A stretch of 51,383 nucleotides of DNA from Salinimicrobium sediminilitoris (GCF_020866905.1 NZ_JAIVCC010000015.1:1-51383), one strand, 5' to 3'. Counted from the first letter of the stretch, positions 17,547-26,806 are shown. The notes: a model not told the origin generated them from the letters alone. Made by a program: numbers and translations.

Positions 17547-19460
17547 TTAATTAATTCTTTTGGGCTTCTTTTCAACCCAGCCATATTTTTTGCCGTCATT
17601 GATTAAGAACGGTTCTCCGCTATATGGTTTCGTGTATTCGTCTTCAAGACTGTTTTTAAGGATCCAGTCCTCCATATCTTTCCGGGTGATTTCCCCTTTG
17701 ATATATTTTTCAATCATTAGACCTGCAATTCGACCTGCGTACCTACCTCCCCAGTACCCATTTTCTACGAAAACGGCAATGGCTATTTTAGGGTCATCAA
17801 CAGGGGCAAATGCGATAAAAATAGAATGGTCTGTGAGCTGCATTCTTGTGCCGTTCACTTTAGTAAAGTTTTCGGCAGTACCGGTTTTTCCGGCGATTTC
17901 TATTCCGGGGATTTGAAGTGCAGCGGCAGTACCTGCCTTGTAAACCTGGTGCATTCCTTCCACAACAGGCCCAAAATGCTCGGGATCAATTGTGGTATAC
18001 TTCTTCTCGGTAAATTCTTCCTTCTTTAGCGGGGAACCCTCAATTTCCTTAAGGATATGCGGAGTATAGAACCAACCCCTGTTTGCAATCGCAGCCGTCA
18101 TGTTTGCCAATTGTATTGGAGTCATTAGAACTTCTCCCTGTCCAATGGCATTAGAAAGGGTGGCTGTTGAGAACCATTTGTAGGTAGGGTAATCGTAAAT
18201 CTTATTATAATATTCTGAAGTAGGGATCTTCCCTGGACGGCCTGTGGAAAGATCGGAGCCAAGATAATCTCCCAGCCCAAAGCTTTTTAAATGTCCTGCC
18301 CAGGCATCTACTCCTCCCTGTGGAGTAGGATATTTTTCAATTATTCTTCTGTAGACGTTGGCGAAGTAGGCATTACAGGATTGGGCTATTCCGGGAACCA
18401 TATCCAAGGGACTGGCGTGGGCATGACATCCCATTTTGCGGCCTCTCCCATAGAAATAGCCCCCATTACAGGAGAAACGGTCGCCTGTATTCACCACGCC
18501 TTCCTGTAAGGCGATAAGGGCATTTATGGTCTTAAAAGGCGATCCTGGTGGATATTCTGCCAAAAGCCCCCGATCATAAAGAGGATTATTAATAGAGTCC
18601 AGCCATAGCTTAGTGAAATTCTCAGATCTTTTACGGCCTACCAGGTCGGCAGGATCATAGGTCGGGGCTGTCACCATGGCCAGGATCTCTCCTGTTGCCG
18701 GTTCAATAGCAACAATACCACCTCTCTTGTTTTCCATGAGAAGTTCGCCATATTTCTGAAGTTCGGAATCTATGGTAATTTTTATGTCTTTTCCTTTTTT
18801 TGGAAGGGTGTCATAAATACCTTCTTTGTAAGGTCCGATATCGCGGTTAAACCTGTCTTTTTGGATATATTTTACTCCTTTTACACCTCGTAATAATTCT
18901 TCATAATAACCCTCAATTCCCTGACGCCCAATGAGGTCTCCGGAAAGGTAATAAGGATTTTCGTTTACGATACGCTGGTTGACTTCGGTTATGTATCCCA
19001 GGACATTAGCTCCATGTTCTGTATAGTAATCGCGCAATGATCGTTTCTGAATATAAAAACCTTCATATTTCCGCATTTTTTCGGCAAGGTAAGCGTATTC
19101 GCCTTTCGTAAGCTGTGGTATTACTACCGATGGCAGGCGGGGGGAATAAATTTTTGCTTTATCCAGTCGCTCTACTAACTGTTCTGTAGTTATGCTAAGA
19201 ATATTACATAACTCCGTGGTGTCAAAAGGTTTCAGGTTACGGGGAATGACCATAACGTCATAAGACGGTTGATTGGAAACAAGAAGCTCTCCATCACGAT
19301 CAAATATGAAACCTCTCTGGGGGTAATCATAAACAACTTTTATAGCATTATTCTCTGAGAGGCCCACAAAAGAATCATCCATCACTTGCAGGTAGAATAG
19401 CCTGGCCAGGAAAATAATTCCGGAGGTGATGACTATGATGTAGAGTAAGACTTTTCTCAT
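17547..19460 (-). CDS. mrdA: Penicillin-binding protein 2 (elongasome transpeptidase)
   Basis: A 637-residue class B penicillin-binding protein that cross-links peptidoglycan during cell elongation. One N-terminal membrane anchor (about residues 4-22) leads into the PBP dimerisation domain (DYPQRGFIFDRDGELLVSNQ). The transpeptidase domain has SPFK (SxxK nucleophile) in PPGSPFKTINAL, SCN in AQSCNAYFANV and KTG in GKTGTAENF. The Cys pair in FSCNGGYFYGRGRKMGCHAH is usual in Bacteroidota PBP2. It overlaps mreD by four bases upstream and lies five bases before rodA. Confidence 0.94.
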   Translation of the reverse strand: MRKVLLYIIVITSGIIFLARLFYLQVMDDSFVGLSENNAIKVVYDYPQRGFIFDRDGELLVSNQPSYDVMVIPRNLKPFDTTELCNILSITTEQLVERLDKAKIYSPRLPSVVIPQLTKGEYAYLAEKMRKYEGFYIQKRSLRDYYTEHGANVLGYITEVNQRIVNENPYYLSGDLIGRQGIEGYYEELLRGVKGVKYIQKDRFNRDIGPYKEGIYDTLPKKGKDIKITIDSELQKYGELLMENKRGGIVAIEPATGEILAMVTAPTYDPADLVGRKRSENFTKLWLDSINNPLYDRGLLAEYPPGSPFKTINALIALQEGVVNTGDRFSCNGGYFYGRGRKMGCHAHASPLDMVPGIAQSCNAYFANVYRRIIEKYPTPQGGVDAWAGHLKSFGLGDYLGSDLSTGRPGKIPTSEYYNKIYDYPTYKWFSTATLSNAIGQGEVLMTPIQLANMTAAIANRGWFYTPHILKEIEGSPLKKEEFTEKKYTTIDPEHFGPVVEGMHQVYKAGTAAALQIPGIEIAGKTGTAENFTKVNGTRMQLTDHSIFIAFAPVDDPKIAIAVFVENGYWGGRYAGRIAGLMIEKYIKGEITRKDMEDWILKNSLEDEYTKPYSGEPFLINDGKKYGWVEKKPKRIN

Positions 19461-19963
19461 CTGGATCGTTTGTTGAATAATGCAAGCGTTAGAAAAACAA
19501 GAATTATTGTAAACACTGCCGAAAAAAATGTTTTTTTAAGAAGTAACAATAAATGTGCAAAATTGAAAAATTCCAACAAAAACAATACAAAATGATGAAC
19601 AAGCACAAGGATCAATACGTAACTTAATCGTGATCCCGGTTGGGTACTTGAGAATTTAATGGTTTGATAGTCATAGCTCACTCCAAAAGAAAACCGAAGG
19701 ATTGCCGGCCGAATGTAGGCAGCAACGACGCATGCTGCTGCATTTATGCCGCCGCTGTCCTCAAAAATATCTACTCCCCACCCCAGGAGAAAACTTAGAA
19801 ATATGAAAAGAGTTTGATTAGCATTGAAAGGGTACAGAAGAATAAAGAGAACGTATAGGTAAGGATTGATGTAACCCAAAAAATTAATATTATTCAACAA
19901 CAGCACCTGTACTAATAACAGCAATACGAATCGAAGGGTGTTGGTGAAAATTACACTATTCAT
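19457..19963 (-). CDS. mreD: Rod shape-determining protein MreD
   Basis: A 168-residue hydrophobic protein with five or so membrane helices. Sequence alone is weakly diagnostic, but the NNINFLGYINPYLYVLFILLYP opening and the GWGVDIFEDSGGINAAA segment are typical of flavobacterial MreD, and its place between mreC and the PBP2 gene is decisive. It overlaps both neighbours (eight and four bases). Component of the MreBCD elongation complex in the inner membrane. Confidence 0.88.
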   Translation of the reverse strand: MNSVIFTNTLRFVLLLLVQVLLLNNINFLGYINPYLYVLFILLYPFNANQTLFIFLSFLLGWGVDIFEDSGGINAAACVVAAYIRPAILRFSFGVSYDYQTIKFSSTQPGSRLSYVLILVLVHHFVLFLLEFFNFAHLLLLLKKTFFSAVFTIILVFLTLALFNKRSR

Positions 19964-20783
19964 CTTTAGAAAGATTTTGAAGGGCTCTTATTTCACTTTG
20001 ACTAGTGTTTTCAATAATGTAAACATATCCAATGTTGGTCATGTCATTGAACAATTGAATATCAATATTATAGTAGCTCTCGCTCTGGTCCAGTGAAAAA
20101 TTCTTCACGGCCCCTATAGGTATGCCTTTGGGAAAGATAAGAGAGCGTCCTCCGGTAATAATGGTGTCTCCTTCGGCTAAAGGTGCAACCGATGGAACAT
20201 CGGTTAATTGCACAACGGCGGGATCATCTCCATTCCACACCAAAGTTCCAAAGTGATTGGAGCGTTTCAACTGCGCGTTTATTCTCGAATTAGAATTGAG
20301 GATCGAAATTACTGTGGAATAATTTGGGGAAACGTTCTCCACGATTCCCACGATTCCCTTACTTGTAACTACGCCCATATCTCTCTCAATTCCATCACGG
20401 GCCCCACTTTTAATTGTGAGGTAATTGTCTATTTTGGCGTAATTGTTATTAATGACTTCAGATGCTCTAAAAATGTAATCGGCATCAAAGCTACTGGTGT
20501 CTTTATAGGTCTCGATCTCCAAAGAATCTTCATACCCGGCAAGGCGGGTGCGGAGTCTTTTATTCTCTTCAAGTAAACGTAAATTATATTGTTCAAGATG
20601 AAAATAGCTGTTGATGTTGCTGGTCCAGCTGTAGATGCCGCCGCTCATGAAATTGGCAGAGCTAATAAATTTACTTTTTTGATAGGAGTGTGACTGGATG
20701 GTCAAAAACAGGGAAAAGGTTAGCAGCAATAAGAATAGAATATTGTTCTTATTGCGAATAAGAAAATTAATTATTTGCTGCAT
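19956..20783 (-). CDS. mreC: Rod shape-determining protein MreC
   Basis: A 275-residue bitopic protein with one N-terminal membrane helix (about residues 14-30), a periplasmic coiled-coil segment (LEEQYNLRLLEENKRLRTRLA-like region near residue 65-80) and a beta-rich domain containing KSGARDGIERDMGVVTSKGIVG, the family hallmark. It links MreB filaments to PBP2 and RodA. It lies nine bases after the mreB stop and overlaps mreD by eight bases. Confidence 0.93.
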   Translation of the reverse strand: MQQIINFLIRNKNNILFLLLLTFSLFLTIQSHSYQKSKFISSANFMSGGIYSWTSNINSYFHLEQYNLRLLEENKRLRTRLAGYEDSLEIETYKDTSSFDADYIFRASEVINNNYAKIDNYLTIKSGARDGIERDMGVVTSKGIVGIVENVSPNYSTVISILNSNSRINAQLKRSNHFGTLVWNGDDPAVVQLTDVPSVAPLAEGDTIITGGRSLIFPKGIPIGAVKNFSLDQSESYYNIDIQLFNDMTNIGYVYIIENTSQSEIRALQNLSKDE

Positions 20784-20792
20784 AAGCTAGTC

Positions 20793-21821
20793 CTACTTTA
20801 TCAAGATCCCCTTGTAACGATGAAGGGTTTTCAGGCAAATACCCGTTCCGCGAACCACTGCCCGTAAAGGATCTTCGGCAATATAAACCGGAAGATCGGT
20901 CTTTTGTGATAATCTCTTGTCCAGTCCACGCAACATCGATCCTCCACCGGCTAAATATATCCCGGTGTTGTAAATGTCGGCTGCAAGTTCCGGCGGAGTC
21001 TGTGAAAGGGTTTCCATCACGGCATCCTCGATCCTTAAAATCGATTTATCAAGGGCTTTGGCAATCTCCCGGTAGGAAATATTCACCTGCTTGGGCTTTC
21101 CTGTTAGAAGATCCCTTCCCTGAACGTTCATTTCATCTGGTGGTACCTCAAGATCTTCGGTAGCAGCACCAATCTGGATTTTTATTTTTTCAGCAGTACG
21201 CTCTCCAACATAAAGGTTGTGTTGCGTACGCATGTAATAAACGATGTCATTTGTAAAAACGTCTCCTGCGATCTTAACCGATTTATCACACACAATTCCT
21301 CCAAGGGCTATCACTGCGATTTCGGTAGTACCACCACCTATATCCACGATCATGTTCCCTTTTGGTTGCATAATATCTACTCCAATCCCAATGGCAGCAG
21401 CCATTGGTTCATGTATTAAATAAACCTCTTTCCCGTTAACTCTTTCGGCACTTTCCTTTACCGCACGCATCTCCACTTCAGTAATTCCTGAAGGGATACA
21501 GATCACCATTCTCAAAGCGGGGGTGAACATCTTCTTTTTAAGTGCAGGAATCTCCCTAATGAACATGGTAAGCATTTTTTCAGATGCATCGAAATCGGCA
21601 ATTACCCCGTCCTTTAATGGACGAATAGTTTTGATATTCTCATGGGTTTTTCCCTGCATCATCGCAGCTTCCTTCCCAACGGCAATGATCTTACCGGTAG
21701 TACGGTGGCGGGCCACGATAGAAGGACTGTCAACCACAACCTTATCGTTATGGATAATAAGTGTATTGGCAGTTCCTAAATCTATAGCTATTTCTTCAGT
21801 GAGAAAGTCGAAAAATCCCAT
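20793..21821 (-). CDS. mreB: Rod shape-determining protein MreB (bacterial actin)
   Basis: A 342-residue cytoplasmic actin homologue that organises cell-wall elongation. ATP-binding signatures are DLGTANTLI near the N terminus, the VDIGGGTTEIAVI phosphate-2 loop and the adenosine-binding IYLAGGGSMLRGLD. Length is standard. It heads the mreB-mreC-mreD-mrdA-rodA run and follows purH by 39 bases on the same strand, so it may share the purH promoter. No obvious separate -7 box was seen in the gap. Confidence 0.96.
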   Translation of the reverse strand: MGFFDFLTEEIAIDLGTANTLIIHNDKVVVDSPSIVARHRTTGKIIAVGKEAAMMQGKTHENIKTIRPLKDGVIADFDASEKMLTMFIREIPALKKKMFTPALRMVICIPSGITEVEMRAVKESAERVNGKEVYLIHEPMAAAIGIGVDIMQPKGNMIVDIGGGTTEIAVIALGGIVCDKSVKIAGDVFTNDIVYYMRTQHNLYVGERTAEKIKIQIGAATEDLEVPPDEMNVQGRDLLTGKPKQVNISYREIAKALDKSILRIEDAVMETLSQTPPELAADIYNTGIYLAGGGSMLRGLDKRLSQKTDLPVYIAEDPLRAVVRGTGICLKTLHRYKGILIK

Positions 21822-21860
21822 TTTTAGTCGATTAGTTGAGGTTTGGTAAATGTAATAAAA

Positions 21861-23387
21861 TTAATGTTTAAAATGTCTTGTGCCGGTCATTACCATAGCA
21901 AGATTGTTCTCGTTGCAATAGTCTATACTTAGTTGATCCTTAATAGATCCACCCGGCTGAATTACAGCAGTGATCCCGGCTTTGTCAGCAATTTCTACAC
22001 AATCAGGGAACGGGAAAAAAGCATCACTTGCCATTACCGCTCCTTTAAGATCAAATTCAAAGGAGTTTGCTTTGTCGATACTCTGTCGAAGGGCATCTAC
22101 CCTGGAGGTTTGACCGGTACCGCTCGCAAGTAATTGTTTGTTTTTTACCAGGACGATAGTATTTGACTTTGTGTGTTTGCAAATTCTGGAGGCAAACAAC
22201 AGGTCATTTAACTCCTGTTGTGAAGGTTTATTGTTTGTCGCGTAAGTTAAATCTTCTTTGGAATCTGTTTTTGAATCCCTGTCCTGAACCAAAATTCCAT
22301 TAAGGCAGGTGCGTACCAGCTTCTCCGGAAGATTTGTTTTCTTCTGAACCAGTAATACCCTGTTCTTTTTTCCTTTTAAAATATCCAAAGCTGCTTCGGA
22401 ATAACCCGGAGCTATAACAACTTCGCAGAACAATTCATGGATCTCCCCGGCAGTAGCTTCATCAATCTCGGTGTTGCTGATCAATATTCCACCGAAGGCT
22501 GAAACAGGATCCCCTGCCAAAGCATCTTTATAAGCCTCAAGCAAAGATTCCCTCTGTGCCAGTCCGCAGGCATTGTTGTGCTTTAAAATAGCAAAAGTAG
22601 GTGCGTCATTTTGAAATTCGTTCATAAGGTTCACTGCAGCATCAACGTCCAGCAGATTGTTATATGAAAGTTCCTTCCCATGCAGCTTGTCAAACATGGC
22701 AGAAAAGTCTCCGTAAAAACGCCCTTTTTGATGGGGATTCTCACCGTATCTTAATTCCTGTCCCCCATTGAAACTTTGTTTGAAGGTCAATTCATCTTCA
22801 TTGAGATAATTAAAAATTGCCGTATCGTAATGTGAGGAAATATTAAAAGCCTTTGCAGCAAATCTTTTACGATCCTCAAGGCTGGTTTTTCCGTTGCTGT
22901 CTGATATGATCTGTAAAAATTCGGCATAATCATCTACAGATGATACACAGGTCACATCATTATAATTCTTGGCGGCTGCCCTTATGAGGGAAATCCCGCC
23001 GATGTCAATTTTTTCAATGATATCTTCTTCGGAAGCACCCGAAGCTACTGTCTTTTCAAAAGGATAAAGGTCCACGATCACTATGTCGATCTGTGGGATC
23101 TCATATTGTTCAAGTTCAGCCTTATCCTGCGCATTTTTACTTCGGTTTAAAATGCCTCCAAAAACCTTTGGGTGCAGGGTCTTAACCCGTCCCCCAAGAA
23201 TGGAAGGATAAGAGGTGATATCCTCAACCGGAACTACATCTATCCCCAGGTCCTTAATAAACTTTTCGGTTCCTCCCGTAGAATAGATGGTGATTCCCAG
23301 CTCATTAAGTTTTTTTACTACAGGTTCAAGCCCGTCTTTATCAAAGACTGAAATAAGTGCAGATTTAGCCGATTTGAAGTCGCTCAT
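21861..23387 (-). CDS. purH: Bifunctional AICAR formyltransferase/IMP cyclohydrolase
   Basis: A 508-residue enzyme for the last two steps of IMP synthesis. The N-terminal MGS-like cyclohydrolase domain is marked by SALISVFDKDGLEPV, STGGTEKFI and the GGRVKTLHPKVFGGIL segment. The C-terminal formyltransferase domain has FAILKHNNACG (the Lys-His catalytic region), GDPVSAFGGI and the closing AVIQPGGSIKDQ. It precedes mreB in the same direction, so purine synthesis and rod growth may be co-transcribed (inference). A TACTTTTG box lies 22 bases before its start. Confidence 0.96.
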   Translation of the reverse strand: MSDFKSAKSALISVFDKDGLEPVVKKLNELGITIYSTGGTEKFIKDLGIDVVPVEDITSYPSILGGRVKTLHPKVFGGILNRSKNAQDKAELEQYEIPQIDIVIVDLYPFEKTVASGASEEDIIEKIDIGGISLIRAAAKNYNDVTCVSSVDDYAEFLQIISDSNGKTSLEDRKRFAAKAFNISSHYDTAIFNYLNEDELTFKQSFNGGQELRYGENPHQKGRFYGDFSAMFDKLHGKELSYNNLLDVDAAVNLMNEFQNDAPTFAILKHNNACGLAQRESLLEAYKDALAGDPVSAFGGILISNTEIDEATAGEIHELFCEVVIAPGYSEAALDILKGKKNRVLLVQKKTNLPEKLVRTCLNGILVQDRDSKTDSKEDLTYATNNKPSQQELNDLLFASRICKHTKSNTIVLVKNKQLLASGTGQTSRVDALRQSIDKANSFEFDLKGAVMASDAFFPFPDCVEIADKAGITAVIQPGGSIKDQLSIDYCNENNLAMVMTGTRHFKH

Positions 23388-23409
23388 TATGTTGGTTTTG
23401 TTGAGGTTG

Positions 23410-23417
23410 CAAAAGTA
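23410..23417 (-). promoter_or_regulatory. -7 promoter box (TACTTTTG) for purH
   Basis: CAAAAGTA on the plus strand is TACTTTTG on the minus strand, matching TAnnTTTG. It is 22 bases upstream of the purH ATG, a normal leader length for this phylum. Confidence 0.6.
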
Positions 23418-23534
23418 ATTATTTCGATATAAAATTAAGGGGCTGCTACCTTTAATTATATAATTATTTTGTAACGAATTTTCAAACCCGGCGTCTTATG
23501 GAGTGCAGGTATCTAATAACTCATAAAAACTACG

Positions 23535-24788
23535 ATGTTAATATATTTAAGGGTTCTTAAAGAGAGTTTTTTTTTCGCAATAAGCGCTCTCAAAAACAAT
23601 AAACTGCGAACCATGTTGTCTCTTCTGGGAGTCACCATTGGGATTTTCTCGATTATTGCTGTACTTGCCGCAGTAGATTCACTGGAGAAGGAAATTAAGG
23701 GAAGCCTGAGCTCGCTGGATAACCGCACCATGATCCTCACCCGTTTTTCTTTTGGCCCCACAGAGGTGCCACAATGGAAAAGGGAACAATTCCCCGATGT
23801 TAGTTATGAGGAATATGAATATCTAAGCCGCTCTGTACCCGATGTTTCGGCTATGTCTTACGTGCTCAATGTGCCCCCCGAAAATATTAAGTACAGCGAT
23901 AAAACAGCATCAAATGTAGGTATTGCTGCTGTTTCTTCAGAATATTATGATATTGAAGCTCTTGAGATTGAAGAAGGCCGCTTCTTTAATAAGGCTGAAT
24001 CTGTTAGTGGTACACCCGTCATTGTGCTGGGGCATGATGTTTACGAGAACCTCTTTGGAAACCGTAATGCCCTGGGGCAGGAGGTAAGGCTATACGGAAG
24101 GAAATTTACCGTAATTGGCGTACTGGAAAAGAAGGGAGCGAGTCTTTTTGGTGGTAGTCACGATACTAATGTGTTTGTACCTGTTAATGTTGTAAGAAGG
24201 ATCTACGGCGGAAGCAATCGCGGTACCTTTCCGCAGGTGGTTATCAAGCCTGATCCAGATGTTGACAGCAATGAATTAATAGCCTATATCTCACAACAGC
24301 TCCGAAACTTCAGGGGGTTACGACGCGATGATGTCAACAACTTTTTTGTGAATCAACTGGAAGGTTTTACCGATCTCATTGATAACATGACAGGTCAGCT
24401 GAATTTCTTTGGACTTATAATCAGTGGTTTCTCTCTCCTTGTCGGTGGTTTTGGAATTGCTAACATCATGTTTGTGAGTGTGAAAGAACGTACGAACCTT
24501 ATTGGTATTCAAAAATCTCTCGGAGCCAAGAACAAGTTCATCTTGTTTCAGTTTTTATTTGAGGCAATAATACTTTCTGTTATAGGTGGTCTTATAGGTC
24601 TACTCCTCGTGTGGGTCGGTTCTATTGTGGTCTCCCAGTTCACAGGAAGTTTTCAGTTCATTCTTTCTTCCTCGAATATGTTTATAGGTACAGCAGTATC
24701 GGCAGTCATTGGGTTAATCTCGGGGATAGTACCGGCAATTTCAGCATCGAAACTGGATCCTGTTGAAGCTATTAGAACCGGAATGTAA
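23535..24788 (+). CDS. ABC transporter permease (MacB/FtsX type)
   Basis: A 417-residue inner-membrane protein with the MacB periplasmic core and FtsX domains. There is one N-terminal helix (about residues 29-48, after KNNKLRTMLSLLGVTIG), a large extracytoplasmic domain (about 50-285) and three C-terminal helices including GFGIANIMFVSVKERT, followed by ASKLDPVEAIRTGM, the usual C terminus. Such permeases act in envelope mechanotransmission or efflux with a separate ATPase, but no ATPase gene is adjacent. It is divergent from purH. The substrate is unknown. Confidence 0.9.
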   Translation: MLIYLRVLKESFFFAISALKNNKLRTMLSLLGVTIGIFSIIAVLAAVDSLEKEIKGSLSSLDNRTMILTRFSFGPTEVPQWKREQFPDVSYEEYEYLSRSVPDVSAMSYVLNVPPENIKYSDKTASNVGIAAVSSEYYDIEALEIEEGRFFNKAESVSGTPVIVLGHDVYENLFGNRNALGQEVRLYGRKFTVIGVLEKKGASLFGGSHDTNVFVPVNVVRRIYGGSNRGTFPQVVIKPDPDVDSNELIAYISQQLRNFRGLRRDDVNNFFVNQLEGFTDLIDNMTGQLNFFGLIISGFSLLVGGFGIANIMFVSVKERTNLIGIQKSLGAKNKFILFQFLFEAIILSVIGGLIGLLLVWVGSIVVSQFTGSFQFILSSSNMFIGTAVSAVIGLISGIVPAISASKLDPVEAIRTGM

Positions 24789-24865
24789 AACTTCACATCA
24801 CTTTGTATAACATCAAATTACCGTATGTAGATTAATTTGTCAGTCAATCTTTTAATCAACCTAAC

Positions 24866-26185
24866 ATGAAAAAATTATTCACAATTCTGGCTTTCATTTG
24901 TGTTTCGATAGTCGGGGCACAGGAATTCGATGTTCAGAAAATGGACGGTCTTTTTGAAGCTGTTGAAGAGAATAACAAGGGGATGGGTAGCTTTGCTGTT
25001 CATAAGAACGGCAAACCTGTTTACACAAAAAGTATTGGATATGCCGATGTGTCAAAAGATATTAAGGCCGACGCGCGAACCAAATACCGCATTGGATCTA
25101 TCTCCAAGACAATTACTGCCGCTATGATCCTGCAAATGGTAGAAGAGGGAAAATTGTCGCTTGACACCAAACTTTCAGAATTTTATCCTACTCTTCCTAA
25201 TGCAGAAAAAATTTCCATTGAAGATATGCTAAGGCACCAAAGCGGGCTTTTTAATTTCACTAATGAAGACGCTTACCTTGATTACATGGAGGAGCCTAAA
25301 TCCAAAGAGGAGCTTTTGGCAATATTTAAAGCCCATAAACCTTCCTTCCAGCCGGGGGAAAAGAACGAATACTCCAATACTAATTATGTGCTGCTTTCTT
25401 TCATCCTGCAGGACGTAGAGAATGACAGCTATGCCGGGGTGCTTAAAAAGCGAATCATAGAACCGCTTGGGCTGAAAGATACATATTACGGCGGAAAAAT
25501 AAATTCAGATAATGCTGAAGCCTTTTCTTACCAAAAGAAAAAGGATTGGAAACCTGCTACCGAAACCGATATGAGCATCCCCATGGGCGCAGGAGCAATT
25601 GTTTCCACCCCTTCAGATCTTAATTCCTTCTACACAGCTCTCTTTGAAGGGAAAGTGCTGCAACAGGAAACTTTTGAGCAGATGAAAACTTTCAAAAATG
25701 GTTACGGAATGGGGCTTTTTAATTTTCCCTTTAACGATAAAACCCTGTACGGTCACACCGGGGGAATAGATGGATTCAATTCCATGAGTTCTTACTATCC
25801 CGAAGAAGACCTGGCCGTATCTTATATTTCCAACGGTACCGATTTTTCACCTAATGAAATAGTGATTGGAGCTATGAGTATCTATTGGGGATTGGACTTC
25901 ACACTCCCTTCTTTTGAGCCTTCCATGGAAGTGCCCGAAGAAAAACTTCAGGAATATACTGGTACTTATGGCAATGAAACCTTCCCGCTAAAGCTGGAGA
26001 TCTTTGTAGAAGATGGAACTTTGATGGGGCAGGGAACCGGGCAGCCATCTTTTCCTCTTGAAGCTTATGATGAAAATAAGTTCCAGTTCACCCGCGCCGG
26101 ATTAAAATTGGAATTCGAACCAGAAGCCGATAAAATGATATTGATGCAGGGCGGTGGTACTTATGAATTGACCCGCGAAGAATAG
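24866..26185 (+). CDS. Secreted serine hydrolase, beta-lactamase/class C-like family
   Basis: A 439-residue protein with a signal peptide (about residues 1-19, ending at GAQ). The beta-lactamase-related domain has SISK (SxxK, Ser78-Lys81), a Tyr-Ser-Asn motif in KNEYSNTNYV, and HTG in YGHTGGIDGF. A C-terminal beta-rich extension (from about 355; EEKLQEYTGTYG) resembles DUF3471-type tails found on such hydrolases. Members include D-aminopeptidases, esterases and penicillin-binding-like enzymes, so the substrate cannot be assigned. It is probably a separate unit from the upstream permease (77-base gap) and ends at a very strong terminator. Confidence 0.88.
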   Translation: MKKLFTILAFICVSIVGAQEFDVQKMDGLFEAVEENNKGMGSFAVHKNGKPVYTKSIGYADVSKDIKADARTKYRIGSISKTITAAMILQMVEEGKLSLDTKLSEFYPTLPNAEKISIEDMLRHQSGLFNFTNEDAYLDYMEEPKSKEELLAIFKAHKPSFQPGEKNEYSNTNYVLLSFILQDVENDSYAGVLKKRIIEPLGLKDTYYGGKINSDNAEAFSYQKKKDWKPATETDMSIPMGAGAIVSTPSDLNSFYTALFEGKVLQQETFEQMKTFKNGYGMGLFNFPFNDKTLYGHTGGIDGFNSMSSYYPEEDLAVSYISNGTDFSPNEIVIGAMSIYWGLDFTLPSFEPSMEVPEEKLQEYTGTYGNETFPLKLEIFVEDGTLMGQGTGQPSFPLEAYDENKFQFTRAGLKLEFEPEADKMILMQGGGTYELTREE

Positions 26186-26202
26186 GGCGGTAAAGAATCT
26201 AA

Positions 26203-26247
26203 AAAATAAGGGGTGCCAAAAATGACTTTTTTGGCACCCCTTATTTT
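26203..26247. terminator. Strong bidirectional terminator
   Basis: A perfect 20-bp stem (26203-26222 with 26228-26247) around GGGGTGCC/GGCACCCC with a five-base loop, A-rich on one side and T-rich on the other. It separates the convergent serine hydrolase and GAF-domain genes. Confidence 0.92.
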
Positions 26248-26252
26248 ATTTC

Positions 26253-26279
26253 CGTCATCCTGAACTTGTTTCAGGATCT
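26253..26279. repeat. REP-like palindromic repeat (copy 1)
   Basis: A 27-base element starting CGTCATCCTGAA whose inner part folds into an 8-bp hairpin (ATCCTGAA with TTCAGGAT). Related 27-base units occur at 48425-48451 and, inverted, at 48473-48499. It lies between a terminator and the stop of the GAF-domain gene. Similar short palindromes are scattered in intergenic DNA of many flavobacteria (general knowledge). Confidence 0.75.
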
Positions 26280-26282
26280 TAA

Positions 26283-26738
26283 TTATAGTATCTCCGCTAC
26301 TTTTTCGTTCACATATTCCAGGAAGCGCTCATCTTCTTCAGTAAATGGATCGGCGACATTGGAATCAATATCTATTTGACCAATGTTTTCGCCATTTTTG
26401 AACAAAGGCACTACTATTTCAGCTTTTACATGAATGCTGCAGGCAATATAGTTATCCTGAGCTTTCACATCGGGTACCACAAAATTTTGGTTGGACACAG
26501 CTACCTGTCCGCAAATGCCTTTTCCGAAGGGAATGATGGTATGATCTGTAGGTTCACCTGCAAAAGGTCCTAGTTTCAGTTCATTTTTATCGCCGTTCTT
26601 AAAGTAGAAACCCACCCAGGTATAGTAATCAACTTCAGCTTTAAGCAACTCACAAAGTTGGGTGAGACGTGCTTCCACAGAAGCTTTTTCATTGGCAAGA
26701 ATATCAGCGGACTCTTTTCTTAATTTATCAAATGACAT
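26283..26738 (-). CDS. GAF domain protein, free methionine-R-sulfoxide reductase-like
   Basis: A 151-residue cytoplasmic single-GAF protein closely resembling MsrC/fRMsr enzymes, which reduce free methionine-(R)-sulfoxide. Seen: WVGFYF near residue 41, FGKGICGQVA (Cys76), NYIACSIHVKAEIVVPL (Cys100) and IGQIDIDS. Cys76 and Cys100 have the 24-residue spacing of two family cysteines. The third family cysteine, ten residues before the first, is His66 here. The protein may therefore use a different thiol-recycling route or have lost efficient catalysis. The gene is divergent from xrtF, with mirrored promoters. Confidence 0.82.
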   Translation of the reverse strand: MSFDKLRKESADILANEKASVEARLTQLCELLKAEVDYYTWVGFYFKNGDKNELKLGPFAGEPTDHTIIPFGKGICGQVAVSNQNFVVPDVKAQDNYIACSIHVKAEIVVPLFKNGENIGQIDIDSNVADPFTEEDERFLEYVNEKVAEIL

Positions 26739-26754
26739 TGTTTACTTTTTTGAG

Positions 26755-26806
26755 CAAAAGTATTTAAAAATTCAGCTTAGCCTTTGATTTTAAATAAATA
26801 CTTTTG
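26755..26806. promoter_or_regulatory. Symmetric divergent promoter region with 12-bp inverted repeat
   Basis: CAAAAGTATTTA (26755-26766) and TAAATACTTTTG (26795-26806) are perfect reverse complements 28 bases apart. Each arm contains TACTTTTG, the TAnnTTTG -7 box, one pointing at the GAF-domain gene and one at xrtF. This gives mirrored promoters that may share an operator. A further TAAATTTG at 26821-26828 overlaps the proposed xrtF start. Confidence 0.6.
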
